Shown: positions 1-6,470 of the stretch, one piece after another | How the letters are laid out: each line of letters opens with the position of its first letter | How positions within the stretch are numbered: position 1 is the first letter of the stretch | DNA from: an uncultured Ruminococcus sp. | Lineage (GTDB): Bacteria > Bacillota > Clostridia > Oscillospirales > Acutalibacteraceae | Assembly: GCA_937892835.1 (NCBI GenBank) | Contig: CALBHM010000052.1 | Coordinates: 1-7,995, forward strand | Direction: 5' to 3' | Length of the DNA stretch: 7,995 bases | Notes under the pieces: model-generated | The model's input: the letters and a program-made list of their open reading frames with translations, nothing else | Told to the model about the DNA's origin: nothing | Database searches by the model: none | Position numbers and translations under genes: made by a program

Positions 1-2
1 AA

Positions 3-1007
3 AAAATAATGTCGCTTTCCGACGAAAAAAGCTTTAGCCTGTATGTTTCGATTCCGTTCTGCCCTACAAGATGCAATTATTGCTCGTTTGTTTCTCATTC
101 GATAGCGCAGGCAAAGAAACTTTTGCCCGATTATGTCGAAAATCTCTGCAATGAGATTAAGCAGACGGCCGATGTCGCAAACGGTCTCGGACTGAGACTC
201 GAATCAATCTATTGGGGCGGCGGCACTCCGACCACACTTTCGGCGGAGATGCTGGAGAAAATTTGTACAGAAATAAACAATGATTTCGATTTTTCACATA
301 TAAGAGAATATACAATAGAAGCCGGCAGAGCCGACACGGTAACACCCGAAAAGCTTAAGGTTATCAAGGCGGCGGGAGTAAACAGAATAAGCATAAATCC
401 GCAGACGTTTAATGATGATGTTCTCAAGGCTATCGGCAGGAGACATACAGTCGACGATGTTGTTCGTGTTTTTAACGAAGCGAGAGAAATCGGCTTTGAC
501 AACATCAACATGGACTTGATTGCAGGACTAACCGACGATACATACGAGAGCTTTTGCAATTCCGTTGACCGTGCAATAAGCATGAATCCCGAGAATATTA
601 CGCTCCATACGCTCGCTTTGAAGCGTTCGTCAACCATCGTTACCCACGGCGTTGACGTTCAAAGCGGAGAAATTGCAAATAAAATGCTGGAATATGCTCA
701 AAATCGGTTCTATTCCGGGGACTATAAGCCGTATTATATGTACAGACAGTCACGTTCACTCGGCAATCTCGAAAATGTCGGCTGGTGCAAGGACGGATTT
801 GAATGTCTTTACAATGTTTTCATGATGGAGGAGTGCCACACGGTGCTCGCTGTCGGTGCAGGTGCGGTTACAAAGCTTAAAGACCCGAACAGCAGAAATA
901 TCGAAAGAATTTTTAATTATAAATATCCATATGAATATAATTCACGCTACGACGTAATTGCCGAGCGTAAGGAGCAAATAAAGGAGTTTTACGATAAGCT
1001 GAGATAA
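3..1007 (+). CDS. hemZ: HemZ-type radical SAM protein (coproporphyrinogen dehydrogenase family), 5' end cut off
   Basis: Member of the HemN/HemW/HemZ radical SAM superfamily, annotated as oxygen-independent coproporphyrinogen III dehydrogenase. The true substrate of HemZ proteins is poorly established. Counting from the ATG at 9, the cluster motif CPTRCNYC gives cysteines 18, 22 and 25 for the 4Fe-4S cluster that cleaves S-adenosylmethionine. The family motif GGGTPT lies at 70-75, EAGRADT at 104-110, RISINPQT at 126-133 and GRRHT at 143-147; YRQS, GNLENVGW and GAGAVTKL follow. The EAGR and INPQT signatures point to HemZ rather than HemN or HemW. HemZ is usually near 500 residues with an N-terminal region before the radical SAM core. 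Here the core starts almost at once, the frame stays open to the window edge (AAA ATA ATG), and no ribosome binding site is visible. The gene therefore probably begins upstream. The stop is followed 12 bases later by the kinase gene, suggesting cotranscription. Confidence 0.88.
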   Translation, partial: KIMSLSDEKSFSLYVSIPFCPTRCNYCSFVSHSIAQAKKLLPDYVENLCNEIKQTADVANGLGLRLESIYWGGGTPTTLSAEMLEKICTEINNDFDFSHIREYTIEAGRADTVTPEKLKVIKAAGVNRISINPQTFNDDVLKAIGRRHTVDDVVRVFNEAREIGFDNINMDLIAGLTDDTYESFCNSVDRAISMNPENITLHTLALKRSSTIVTHGVDVQSGEIANKMLEYAQNRFYSGDYKPYYMYRQSRSLGNLENVGWCKDGFECLYNVFMMEECHTVLAVGAGAVTKLKDPNSRNIERIFNYKYPYEYNSRYDVIAERKEQIKEFYDKLR

Positions 1008-1019
1008 GAAGGTAGCAAA

Positions 1020-1934
1020 ATGGCATACAGAACCTTAAATGATATAAACAAAAGTGTTGCTTCGGATGTTGAATCGTTTATCGAATCGGCAGAGGAGGGC
1101 TTTGACAGCTCTGTTTCCTCGCTGGTTGGTAATTTCATTTCCGATTGCGACTGTGATATCGTTCTGCTTGCCGGCCCCAGCTCATCGGGAAAAACCACGA
1201 CGGCAGGAAAAATCGTCGAAAAAATCAAGCAAAGCGGCAGGAATGCCTATACGCTTTCCCTTGACGACTATTATCACAACGCCGCCGATATTCCTTTGAC
1301 TGCAAAGGGCGTCAAGGATTTTGAAAATGTCAACGCTCTTGATATTGATTTGATTCACAAAAACTTCTCCGATTTGATTGAAAAAAGGGAAGCATTTGTG
1401 CCGGAATTTGATTTTATGAGCGGCACAAGGAAAAAGGAAATGAGGACCGTCAAACTGAAAAAGGACGATGTTATTATCGTTGAGGGTTTGCATGCGCTTA
1501 ATCCTCTTATCACCCAAGGTCTTGATGAGAGCCATATTTACAAGGTTTATATCAGCGTTTCGTCGAGGGTTACGGATGATGAGGGCAGGGTGGTATTCAG
1601 CAAGAGAAATCTTCGACTTGTTCGCCGAATGATACGAGACTATCATTACAGAAATACGCCGGTCGAAAAGACTTTTTCACAATGGCCGGAGGTGCTTAAG
1701 GGCGAGGATAAATACATTTTCCCTTATGAAAAGAACGCACGCTACAGAATAGATTCGTTCCACCCATATGAATCGTGTATTTTTAGGAATGAGGCGGTGG
1801 AACTGCTTGATACGGTTGAAAAGAACAGTCGGTTTTATCCGCTCGCCGAACAGCTGAAAGAGGATTTTTCCAGGCTCAGACCGATAGACATATCTAAAAT
1901 GCCGAATGATTCACTTTTAAGGGAGTTTGTTTGA
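1020..1934 (+). CDS. Uridine kinase-like nucleoside kinase (P-loop NTPase), stand-alone form
   Basis: A cytoplasmic kinase of the uridine kinase/phosphoribulokinase family, expected to phosphorylate a nucleoside in pyrimidine or related salvage; the exact substrate cannot be read from sequence. The Walker A motif GPSSSGKT is at residues 52-59. The acceptor-site segment LDDYYH is at 81-86, the family signature DFENVNALD at 100-108, EFDFMSGTRK at 129-138, and the strand IIVEGLHALN at 152-161. An arginine-rich lid LVRRMIRDYHYR follows at 200-211. Many Clostridia carry a protein of about 550 residues with this kinase at the C-terminus behind TGS and threonyl-tRNA-synthetase-like domains. This one has 304 residues, and only about 45 precede the first strand, so that N-terminal part is absent. 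Start at ATG 1020 is supported by GAAGGT at 1008-1013. The stop codon overlaps a short repeat end (1934-1956). Confidence 0.88.
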   Translation: MAYRTLNDINKSVASDVESFIESAEEGFDSSVSSLVGNFISDCDCDIVLLAGPSSSGKTTTAGKIVEKIKQSGRNAYTLSLDDYYHNAADIPLTAKGVKDFENVNALDIDLIHKNFSDLIEKREAFVPEFDFMSGTRKKEMRTVKLKKDDVIIVEGLHALNPLITQGLDESHIYKVYISVSSRVTDDEGRVVFSKRNLRLVRRMIRDYHYRNTPVEKTFSQWPEVLKGEDKYIFPYEKNARYRIDSFHPYESCIFRNEAVELLDTVEKNSRFYPLAEQLKEDFSRLRPIDISKMPNDSLLREFV

Positions 1935-1956
1935 GCTTGCGGTGCAAAGTCAGCAG
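1934..1956 (+). repeat. Degenerate copy of the terminal sequence of the 7280-7440 hairpin element
   Basis: The segment begins AGCTTGCGGTGCAA and ends TCAGCAG. It resembles the arm of the hairpin repeat near 7440 read on the minus strand (AGCTTGAAGTGCAA, then TCAGCA), with about five differences and one gap. It starts on the last base of the kinase stop codon. No matching opposite end was found before 2365, so it looks like a lone or decayed repeat end. Confidence 0.45.
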
Positions 1957-2050
1957 AAATTATTCTCGGCTCCCCTGTAGGAGAAGCTGAATTTAGAATC
2001 AAATCAGTGTGTTTATATTGATTGTGAAAGAAAGTATGAAACTTTCCAAG

Positions 2051-2170
2051 CCTCCCCTTGAAGCAAGGTAGCGAAGCGGCGCGACGGTAGTGAATGAACG
2101 TCCGGTGGACGTTCAGAGCCGAAGCGTGACCGAGCCGCAGCGAGACGGGGGACCGCTTGCGGTGGTGGGG
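2051..2170. repeat. GC-rich imperfect palindromic intergenic element, about 120 bp
   Basis: Between AT-rich flanks lies a block with 80 G or C in 120 bases. At its centre is a perfect 9-bp inverted repeat, TGAACGTCC (2095-2103) and GGACGTTCA (2107-2115), with the 3-base spacer GGT. The outer ends CCTCCCC and GGTGGGG, and the parts just inside them (TTGAAGCAAGG and CCGCTTGCGG), are partly complementary. The whole block could therefore form a branched cruciform. It has no credible coding content; open frames across it on the minus strand are artefacts of the GC-rich repeat. It resembles, from memory, palindromic elements scattered between genes in Ruminococcaceae genomes, but copy number could not be checked here. 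No clear target-site duplication was found. Confidence 0.65.
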
Positions 2171-2258
2171 ATTTAATAATCTGCCAATCAACTCTTTTAA
2201 CTCCGTTGCCAAATGTTTTGAATTCTACTTCCCCCACACGAAATATTTAATAAATATG

Positions 2259-2287
2259 TTGATAAACAAGTAAAATTATGGTAAAAT
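2259..2287 (+). promoter_or_regulatory. Sigma-A-type promoter for the flippase-mazG gene train
   Basis: TTGATA (2259-2264) and TAAAAT (2282-2287) are separated by exactly 17 bases. A TG one base ahead of the -10 box (2279-2280) gives an extended -10. The predicted start is near 2294, about 70 bases before the flippase ATG. It is the best vegetative promoter in the window and lies in an AT-rich stretch just downstream of the GC-rich element. Confidence 0.7.
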
Positions 2288-2293
2288 AAATTT

Positions 2294-2310
2294 CGCCGCT
2301 TTTTTCGGCG
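2294..2310 (+). promoter_or_regulatory. Small hairpin at the predicted 5' end of the flippase mRNA
   Basis: CGCCG (2294-2298) and CGGCG (2306-2310) form a perfect 5-bp GC stem with the loop CTTTTTT. It sits at the transcription start expected from the promoter at 2259-2287. No T-tract follows, so it is unlikely to be a terminator. A 5'-terminal stem can protect an mRNA from decay; that role here is inference. Confidence 0.4.
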
Positions 2311-2365
2311 GCATCAAAAAAGTACAATTTCTTTCTTATATACATTTTGAACGGGAGGAAATACG

Positions 2366-4150
2366 ATGGCTGAAGAAAAGTCAGGCGTAAAGAGTCAGTC
2401 GCTTCTCAGCGGCGCATTTATACTTGTTGTTGCCACTATTCTCGTCAAAGTTATCGGAGCACTGTTTAAAATTCCGCTTTCCATGCTCATCGGTGAGGTT
2501 GGACGTGGATATTTCAGCACCGCTTACGAAATATATACTCCGCTTTATTCAATTTCAATGGCAGGCCTGCCAGTTGCCGTTTCACGGCTTGTTGCAAAGG
2601 AACGTTCACTCGGGCATTTCCGTGATGTCAGAATGATACGGCGTGTTTCGGCTCGTCTCTTTTTGATGATGGGTATTCTCGGAACGGTTCTTTTGATGCT
2701 CGTTGCCTATCCTTATACAAAGTTTATCGTCAAGTATGTCGAGAATGTTTATTGCGTGCTTGCGATTGCACCGTCGATTTTCTTCTGCTGCTGCATGTCA
2801 ACCTACAGAGGATATTATGAGGGTATGCAGAATATGCTCCCGACGGCGGTTTCCGAGGTTATTGAAGTCGTCGGAAAGCTTATAGTCGGACTTGGAGCAA
2901 GCTATGCGCTTCTCAAAAGTCAGCTTGCGAGGTTTGAAGCCGGCCAGCCTGTTTTCGGAGCGATTCGTGAAACGAAAGAGGACGCCCTTGCTGCGATTTA
3001 TCCTTATGCGGCAACAACTGCGGTTCTCGGCGTTACCTCAGGCACGGTTTTGGGTCTGATATATCTTGTTATAAGGCATAAGATAAAGGGCGACGGAATA
3101 ACCAAGGCACAGCTCCTTTCTTCCCCAAAACCGGCAAACGGTCAAACCCTTGCGAAGATAATTGTCATGACAGCCTTGCCGATAGCGGCAAGCTCACTTG
3201 TTACGAATATTACAAATCTTATTGATGCCGCAACAATTCAGGCTCGGCTCAAATATGCTGTCGAAAAGGCTCCGGATGTCATCTATTCCCTTTACGGAGC
3301 GGAATTTGAGGAAATGAAGGTTGCCGATTCACAGATCGTTAAGTATATTTACGGTATTTACAATGAGGTTCTTGATTTCAAGAATCTTGTTCCAACAATA
3401 ACAATGACGCTCGGAATCAGTGCAATTCCCGTCCTTTCTGCGGCTTGGGCTAACCATCAGCGTCATAGTATTAAGGTGGCTGTTGAGTCTGTTATCAGAG
3501 TTACAATGCTTATCTCCCTGCCGACGGGCTTCGGCCTTGCTGCGGTTTCTTATTCACTTCTTGATATGTTCTATCCTGCCGCAACGGCGAGCATAGGCTC
3601 AACGATTTTGGCCGTTTACGGCTGTACGATATTCATTTTTGCCGTTTCTTCACCTATTACAAGCATGCTTCAGGGTCTCGGAAGAACCGATATTCCGCTG
3701 AAATCGCTTGTTGTCGGTGCGGTAATTAAGATCGTTCTCAATTTTATTCTTATCGGCAATCCGCACATCAACATCAACGGCGCACCTATCGCATCAATCG
3801 CATGCTACCTTGTTGTTGTTATTATCAATATGTACAGCATAATCAAAATTACGGAGGTTAAAATCAATTTTGCTTCCGTATTCATCAAGCCGTGTATCTG
3901 TTCGGCCATCAGTGCCTTTGTCGCTTTCCTGACAAATCTTGTATTCGGAAAGTTCCTCGGCAGCCTCGGCGATCCCGATAGCATGATAAACGGAAACACC
4001 GTAGCATTGATAATTGCAGTCATTGCAGCGGTCATTGCATACGTTATTACAATACTTCTTTTCAAGGGAATTTCCAAGGACGATCTTCTTATGATACCAA
4101 AAGGAGAAAAAATTGCCGAAACCCTTGAAAAACGTGGATTTTTAGGTTAA
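2366..4150 (+). CDS. SpoVB/YabM-like polysaccharide (lipid-linked precursor) flippase, MOP superfamily
   Basis: A 594-residue polytopic membrane protein of the MOP exporter superfamily (polysaccharide biosynthesis/MurJ-like group). Members flip undecaprenyl-linked glycan precursors across the cytoplasmic membrane, and SpoVB is needed for spore cortex synthesis. The first membrane segment follows a short polar N-terminus (LLSGAFILVVATILVKVIG). Typical family features follow: FKIPLSMLIGEVGRGYFSTA near residue 40, then GLPVAVSRLVAKE, then many hydrophobic segments to the C-terminus. The short hydrophilic tail ends KRGFLG. Its place directly before mazG and the yabO-yabP-yabQ-divIC set matches B. 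subtilis yabM. Whether it serves vegetative wall synthesis or only sporulation cannot be decided; the sigma-A promoter favours vegetative expression. Start at ATG 2366 is supported by GGGAGG at 2353-2358. The stop is six bases before the mazG start. Confidence 0.88.
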   Translation: MAEEKSGVKSQSLLSGAFILVVATILVKVIGALFKIPLSMLIGEVGRGYFSTAYEIYTPLYSISMAGLPVAVSRLVAKERSLGHFRDVRMIRRVSARLFLMMGILGTVLLMLVAYPYTKFIVKYVENVYCVLAIAPSIFFCCCMSTYRGYYEGMQNMLPTAVSEVIEVVGKLIVGLGASYALLKSQLARFEAGQPVFGAIRETKEDALAAIYPYAATTAVLGVTSGTVLGLIYLVIRHKIKGDGITKAQLLSSPKPANGQTLAKIIVMTALPIAASSLVTNITNLIDAATIQARLKYAVEKAPDVIYSLYGAEFEEMKVADSQIVKYIYGIYNEVLDFKNLVPTITMTLGISAIPVLSAAWANHQRHSIKVAVESVIRVTMLISLPTGFGLAAVSYSLLDMFYPAATASIGSTILAVYGCTIFIFAVSSPITSMLQGLGRTDIPLKSLVVGAVIKIVLNFILIGNPHININGAPIASIACYLVVVIINMYSIIKITEVKINFASVFIKPCICSAISAFVAFLTNLVFGKFLGSLGDPDSMINGNTVALIIAVIAAVIAYVITILLFKGISKDDLLMIPKGEKIAETLEKRGFLG

Positions 4151-4156
4151 AATAGT

Positions 4157-4960
4157 ATGGATATGAAAAACAAATTTGAGTTCAAAGAAAAATACAATAT
4201 TTACGATCTCGTTGAGATTATGCGTGTCCTTCGCTCGGAGGGCGGCTGTCCTTGGGATATCAAGCAGACGCACGAAAGCATCAAGAAGAATCTTATTGAG
4301 GAGACCTACGAAACAATCGAGGCTATCAATAAGAAAGACCCGGATATGCTTCGTGAAGAGCTTGGCGACGTTTTGATGCAGGTTGTTTTCCATTCTCAGA
4401 TTGAGGCGGAAAAGGGAGTGTTCGATATCGACGATGTTGCCGACGAGAACTGTAAGAAGCTAATTGAGCGTCATCCCCATGTTTTCGGCGAGGTGAATGT
4501 CAACGGCGTTGACGATGTGCTGACTAATTGGGATGCCATCAAGCGCAAGTCCAAGGGTCAGAAATCAACCTCGGAGGCTATTGACTCGATTCCGAGAGAG
4601 CTTCCGGCACTTATGAGAGCGACCAAGGTTCAGCATAAGGCGGCAAAGGCAGGCTTTGATTGGGATAACGTTAACGGTGCTCTTGATAAGCTCGCGGAGG
4701 AAATCGCGGAGCTTAAAGCGGCAATCGCAAACAACGATAAGGCAAACATCAATGAAGAACTGGGCGACGTTCTGTTCTCGGCTGTCAATGTTTCACGCTT
4801 TGTTGATACCGATGCCGAAGAATCGCTAACGGATGCGACCGACAAATTTGTCAGCCGATTTAAAACGGTTGAAAAGCTCGCCAAGGAGCGAGACATTGAC
4901 ATGAAGGAGTCCGATATTGAGACTCTCGACAGGCTTTGGGACGAAGCCAAACAGAAATAA
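4157..4960 (+). CDS. mazG: MazG nucleoside triphosphate pyrophosphohydrolase
   Basis: Hydrolyses nucleoside triphosphates to monophosphate and pyrophosphate, cleaning aberrant nucleotides or moderating the stringent response. It has two tandem MazG all-alpha domains, as in the E. coli enzyme, and 267 residues compared with about 263. The N-terminal signature EGGCPWD is at 28-34. Metal-binding EExxE (EETYE) is at 48-52 with EELGD at 67-71. The second domain carries EEIAE at 181-185 and EELGD at 200-204. The linker SIPRELPALMRATKVQ is characteristic of the family. In B. subtilis YabN, MazG is fused to a tetrapyrrole methylase-like domain, which is missing here. The start at 4157 has only weak TAGGTT upstream; ATG 4163 is an equally possible start two codons in. 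Translation is probably coupled to the flippase stop at 4148-4150. Confidence 0.93.
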   Translation: MDMKNKFEFKEKYNIYDLVEIMRVLRSEGGCPWDIKQTHESIKKNLIEETYETIEAINKKDPDMLREELGDVLMQVVFHSQIEAEKGVFDIDDVADENCKKLIERHPHVFGEVNVNGVDDVLTNWDAIKRKSKGQKSTSEAIDSIPRELPALMRATKVQHKAAKAGFDWDNVNGALDKLAEEIAELKAAIANNDKANINEELGDVLFSAVNVSRFVDTDAEESLTDATDKFVSRFKTVEKLAKERDIDMKESDIETLDRLWDEAKQK

Positions 4961-4974
4961 TTATTAAATGATAG

Positions 4975-5009
4975 CTTTGAGCAGTCGTGGTGCATCGGCA
5001 GTCTCAAAG
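4975..5009 (+). promoter_or_regulatory. Hairpin in the leader of hup
   Basis: CTTTGAG (4975-4981) and CTCAAAG (5003-5009) form a perfect 7-bp stem. An inner GTCG/CGGC helix (with one G-U pair) closes the apical loop. It lies in the 79-base gap between mazG and hup, 18 bases before the HU ribosome binding site. AT-rich sequence without a T-run follows, so it is not a standard terminator. It may be an mRNA processing or stability element that sets HU level apart from mazG; this is inference. Confidence 0.45.
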
Positions 5010-5039
5010 ATTTCATAATAAAAAACTGGAGGAATTACA

Positions 5040-5312
5040 ATGAATAAGACAGAATTTATCAATGCAGTAGCCGCTAAGGGCGAGATGGACAAGAAGGCTG
5101 CCGAGAAGGCAGTTAACGCTGTTATCGCTGCAACAACAGACGCACTCAAGAACGGTGAGAAGATCCAGCTTGTTGGCTTCGGCACATTCGAGATCAGAGA
5201 GCGCTCGGAGAAGCAGGCTCGCAACCCGAGAACAGGCGAGACAATGACTGTTCCGGCAAGCAAGGTTCCCGCTTTCAAGGCTGGTAAGGCTCTCAAGGAC
5301 GCTGTTAAATAA
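5040..5312 (+). CDS. hup: HU family DNA-binding protein
   Basis: A 90-residue histone-like protein that bends and compacts DNA as a dimer in the nucleoid. The N-terminal helices begin MNKTEFINAVAAKGEMDKKA. The beta-hinge GFGTFEIRERSEKQA is at 46-60. The DNA-binding arm RNPRTGE is at 61-67, with the intercalating proline at 63. The tail VPAFKAGKALKDAVK is typical, and length matches the family exactly. Codon use leans to highly expressed forms (repeated AAG, GCT and GTT), as expected for an abundant protein. Start at 5040 is supported by GGAGG at about 5028-5032. In the B. subtilis yab cluster no HU gene is found between the mazG and S4 genes, so this is a lineage-specific arrangement. Hairpins on both sides (4975-5009 and 5337-5362) may allow expression separate from its neighbours. 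Confidence 0.95.
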   Translation: MNKTEFINAVAAKGEMDKKAAEKAVNAVIAATTDALKNGEKIQLVGFGTFEIRERSEKQARNPRTGETMTVPASKVPAFKAGKALKDAVK

Positions 5313-5336
5313 TTCTCTTTTACTTCGATTGTATCG

Positions 5337-5366
5337 GGCAGGACAGATGCTTTTGTCCTGCCTTAT
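5337..5366 (+). terminator. Strong hairpin after hup, partial terminator or processing site
   Basis: GGCAGGACA (5337-5345) and TGTCCTGCC (5354-5362) form a perfect 9-bp stem with an 8-base loop. Only TTAT follows, so termination would be incomplete. Its position between the abundant HU message and rqcP suggests that it reduces read-through or protects the 3' end of hup mRNA. Confidence 0.5.
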
Positions 5367-5390
5367 CCAATTAAAAGGGAGGCATCTAAT

Positions 5391-5633
5391 ATGAGACTGG
5401 ATAAATATCTCAAGGTTTCCCGTGTTATCAAGCGCAGAACTATTGCAAATGAGGTCTGCGACGCAAAGCATGTCCTTGTCAACGGAAAAATCGCAAGAGC
5501 ATCATATGACGTTAAGGAAAATGACATTATCGAGATAACAATGGGATCAAATGTTACCAAAATACAGGTAACAAAGGTTACTGAACATGCCACAAAGGAC
5601 GATGCGGCATTGATGTACAAAGTTTTAAATTAA
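5391..5633 (+). CDS. rqcP: RqcP, S4-domain ribosome quality control factor (YabO)
   Basis: An 80-residue S4 RNA-binding protein. RqcP binds obstructed 50S subunits and works with RqcH to add C-terminal alanine tails to stalled nascent chains. The S4 fold covers about residues 1-60: MRLDKYLKVSRVIKRRT, then the CDAKHVLVNGKIARASYDVKENDIIEI segment seen across the Hsp15/RqcP family. Length matches B. subtilis YabO (about 86 residues). Start ATG 5391 follows GGGAGG at 5377-5382. Its position before yabP and yabQ agrees with B. subtilis. A heat-shock Hsp15-type role is the alternative reading, but the cluster context favours RqcP. Confidence 0.9.
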   Translation: MRLDKYLKVSRVIKRRTIANEVCDAKHVLVNGKIARASYDVKENDIIEITMGSNVTKIQVTKVTEHATKDDAALMYKVLN

Positions 5634-5650
5634 ATACTAAAGTATTTTTT
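5632..5650 (+). terminator. Weak AT-rich hairpin overlapping the rqcP stop codon
   Basis: AAATAC (5632-5637) and GTATTT (5642-5647) pair around a four-base loop. The T-run continues to 5650. The stem is all A-T except one pair, so alone it would be a poor terminator. It stands directly before the stronger hairpin at 5659-5680, giving a tandem pair. Confidence 0.4.
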
Positions 5651-5658
5651 ATGCGCCA

Positions 5659-5687
5659 ACCTCATATGTTTATATGAGGTGTTTTTT
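5659..5687 (+). terminator. Intrinsic terminator-like hairpin that contains the yabP ribosome binding site
   Basis: ACCTCATAT (5659-5667) and ATATGAGGT (5672-5680) form a perfect 9-bp stem with the loop GTTT. G and six T follow (5681-5687). This is the textbook form of an intrinsic terminator for the rqcP transcript. The 3' arm and the next base carry GAGGTG, the only Shine-Dalgarno site for yabP, whose ATG is at 5688. One hairpin can thus stop transcription and hide the start site of the sporulation gene. Confidence 0.7.
5676..5681 (+). promoter_or_regulatory. yabP ribosome binding site, deciding the ATG 5688 start
   Basis: GAGGTG is followed by six T and then ATG 5688, an ideal spacing. 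The earlier in-frame GTG at 5679 lies inside this site and has no binding site of its own, so 5688 is chosen. Five of the six bases are paired in the hairpin at 5659-5680. Confidence 0.75.
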
Positions 5688-5951
5688 ATGTCTGATGCAT
5701 TGATGCATGATATCGTTATAGAAAATAGGCAACGTCTGAGCGCAACGGGAATACAAAACGTTGACAGCTATGAGGATGACTGTATAGTTGCGCAAAGCGA
5801 GTGCGGAGAAATTGTGATTAAGGGTCATGAGTTGAAAATCAGTCGGCTTTCTGTTGAAACGGGCGATATGACGGTTGACGGAAACATTGATTCTGTCAGC
5901 TATAATGCACCTAAGGTCAGCGGCAGCTTTTTCAGCAGGGTGTTCAAATGA
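5688..5951 (+). CDS. yabP: Sporulation protein YabP
   Basis: An 87-residue member of the YabP/YqfC family, found only in endospore formers and made in the mother cell under sigma-E in B. subtilis; its biochemical role is unknown. It shows the family pattern: a short N-terminus with ENRQRLSATGIQNVDSYED, then a run of short beta strands (CGEIVIKGHELKISRLSVET, then GDMTVDGNIDSVSY) and the tail GSFFSRVFK. There is no signal peptide or membrane segment. Start at 5688 is set by GAGGTG at 5676-5681. The stop overlaps the yabQ start (ATGA at 5948-5951), so the two are translationally coupled. No sigma-E promoter could be identified with confidence ahead of it. Confidence 0.9.
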   Translation: MSDALMHDIVIENRQRLSATGIQNVDSYEDDCIVAQSECGEIVIKGHELKISRLSVETGDMTVDGNIDSVSYNAPKVSGSFFSRVFK

Positions 5952-6469
5952 TAGAATATCTCCCGAAATCCTCCGAGCAGCTTTTAACAATAATTTATTC
6001 CATCGGGATCGGCTTTGCCCTCGGCTTTATTTATGAGATTTTGCGATTAATTTTTTATTTGCTGTCAGGAAGCGATAAAAAATTCACTCTTTTGAGGGAT
6101 ATAATATTTTTACTTTTCGTTCTTACCGTGACTTTCTTCTTTTTTCTTGTCCGATGTAACGGCAAAGTTACTTTTTATGCAGTGGTAGGCGAGGCGTTCG
6201 GAGGCTTTGCCGCTTTTAAGACGAGTGACCCGTTTATGTCGTTTCTTATAAGAAAAAGGCTGAGGAAACTCAGAAAAAAACTTGCGAAGCTTCACGATAT
6301 CGGGCACAGAGTATCCGTTTTTACCGAAAAAATCATAAAGAAGCAAAAAAATATCGCAAAAGGCAAAAAAAATTCGGAAAATGACTTGCATAATCAACAT
6401 GAAATAGTGTATAATCAATCCGTAACGGTGCGTCCGCTAAGTGATGAAACAGAGAATCGAGGTGACTGA
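5948..6469 (+). CDS. yabQ: Spore cortex biosynthesis protein YabQ
   Basis: A 173-residue membrane protein of the YabQ family. In B. subtilis it is needed for spore cortex formation and locates to the membranes around the forespore. It has an N-terminal hydrophobic segment (TIIYSIGIGFALGFIYEILR, about residues 14-33), a second (DIIFLLFVLTVTFFFFLV, about 52-70) and a third, weaker segment around FYAVVGEAFGGFAAF. The C-terminal half is highly basic (RKRLRKLRKKLAKL and later KKQKNIAKGKKN), probably cytoplasmic. The start overlaps the yabP stop in ATGA. Its stop (6467-6469) lies one base before the divIC ATG, and the divIC binding site GAGGTGA is inside its coding end. The 3' part also carries a probable promoter for divIC. 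Confidence 0.88.
   Translation: MIEYLPKSSEQLLTIIYSIGIGFALGFIYEILRLIFYLLSGSDKKFTLLRDIIFLLFVLTVTFFFFLVRCNGKVTFYAVVGEAFGGFAAFKTSDPFMSFLIRKRLRKLRKKLAKLHDIGHRVSVFTEKIIKKQKNIAKGKKNSENDLHNQHEIVYNQSVTVRPLSDETENRGD
6386..6415 (+). promoter_or_regulatory. Probable internal sigma-A promoter inside yabQ, for divIC and the S1 gene
   Basis: A perfect TATAAT (6410-6415) lies 18 bases after TTGCAT (6386-6391, three of six matches to the consensus -35). The start would be near 6422, about 49 bases before the divIC ATG. It would free an essential division gene from the sporulation genes ahead of it. The -35 box is only fair and the region is AT-rich, so this remains a prediction. Confidence 0.5.
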
Positions 6470-6470
6470 A

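Noticed and set aside
1835..2237. Minus-strand open frames across the GC-rich intergenic element
   Set aside because: They run over the end of the kinase gene and the palindromic element, have no ribosome binding site or recognisable domain, and owe their length to the GC-rich repeat.
2294..2316. CGCCG/CGGCG hairpin as a terminator
   Set aside because: The stem is short and is followed by GCATCAAAAAAG rather than a T-run; the six T are in the loop.
4936..4964. Possible promoter for hup (TTGGGA and AATTAT, 17 apart)
   Set aside because: Both boxes match the consensus poorly. HU probably has its own promoter, but none can be named from this sequence.
5679..5687. yabP start at GTG 5679
   Set aside because: The codon is part of the Shine-Dalgarno site for ATG 5688 and would add only MFF encoded by the terminator T-run.
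6441..6470. Earlier divIC start at ATG 6441
   Set aside because: It lacks a ribosome binding site and overlaps yabQ, whereas ATG 6471 has GAGGTGA at ideal spacing and a typical basic N-terminus.
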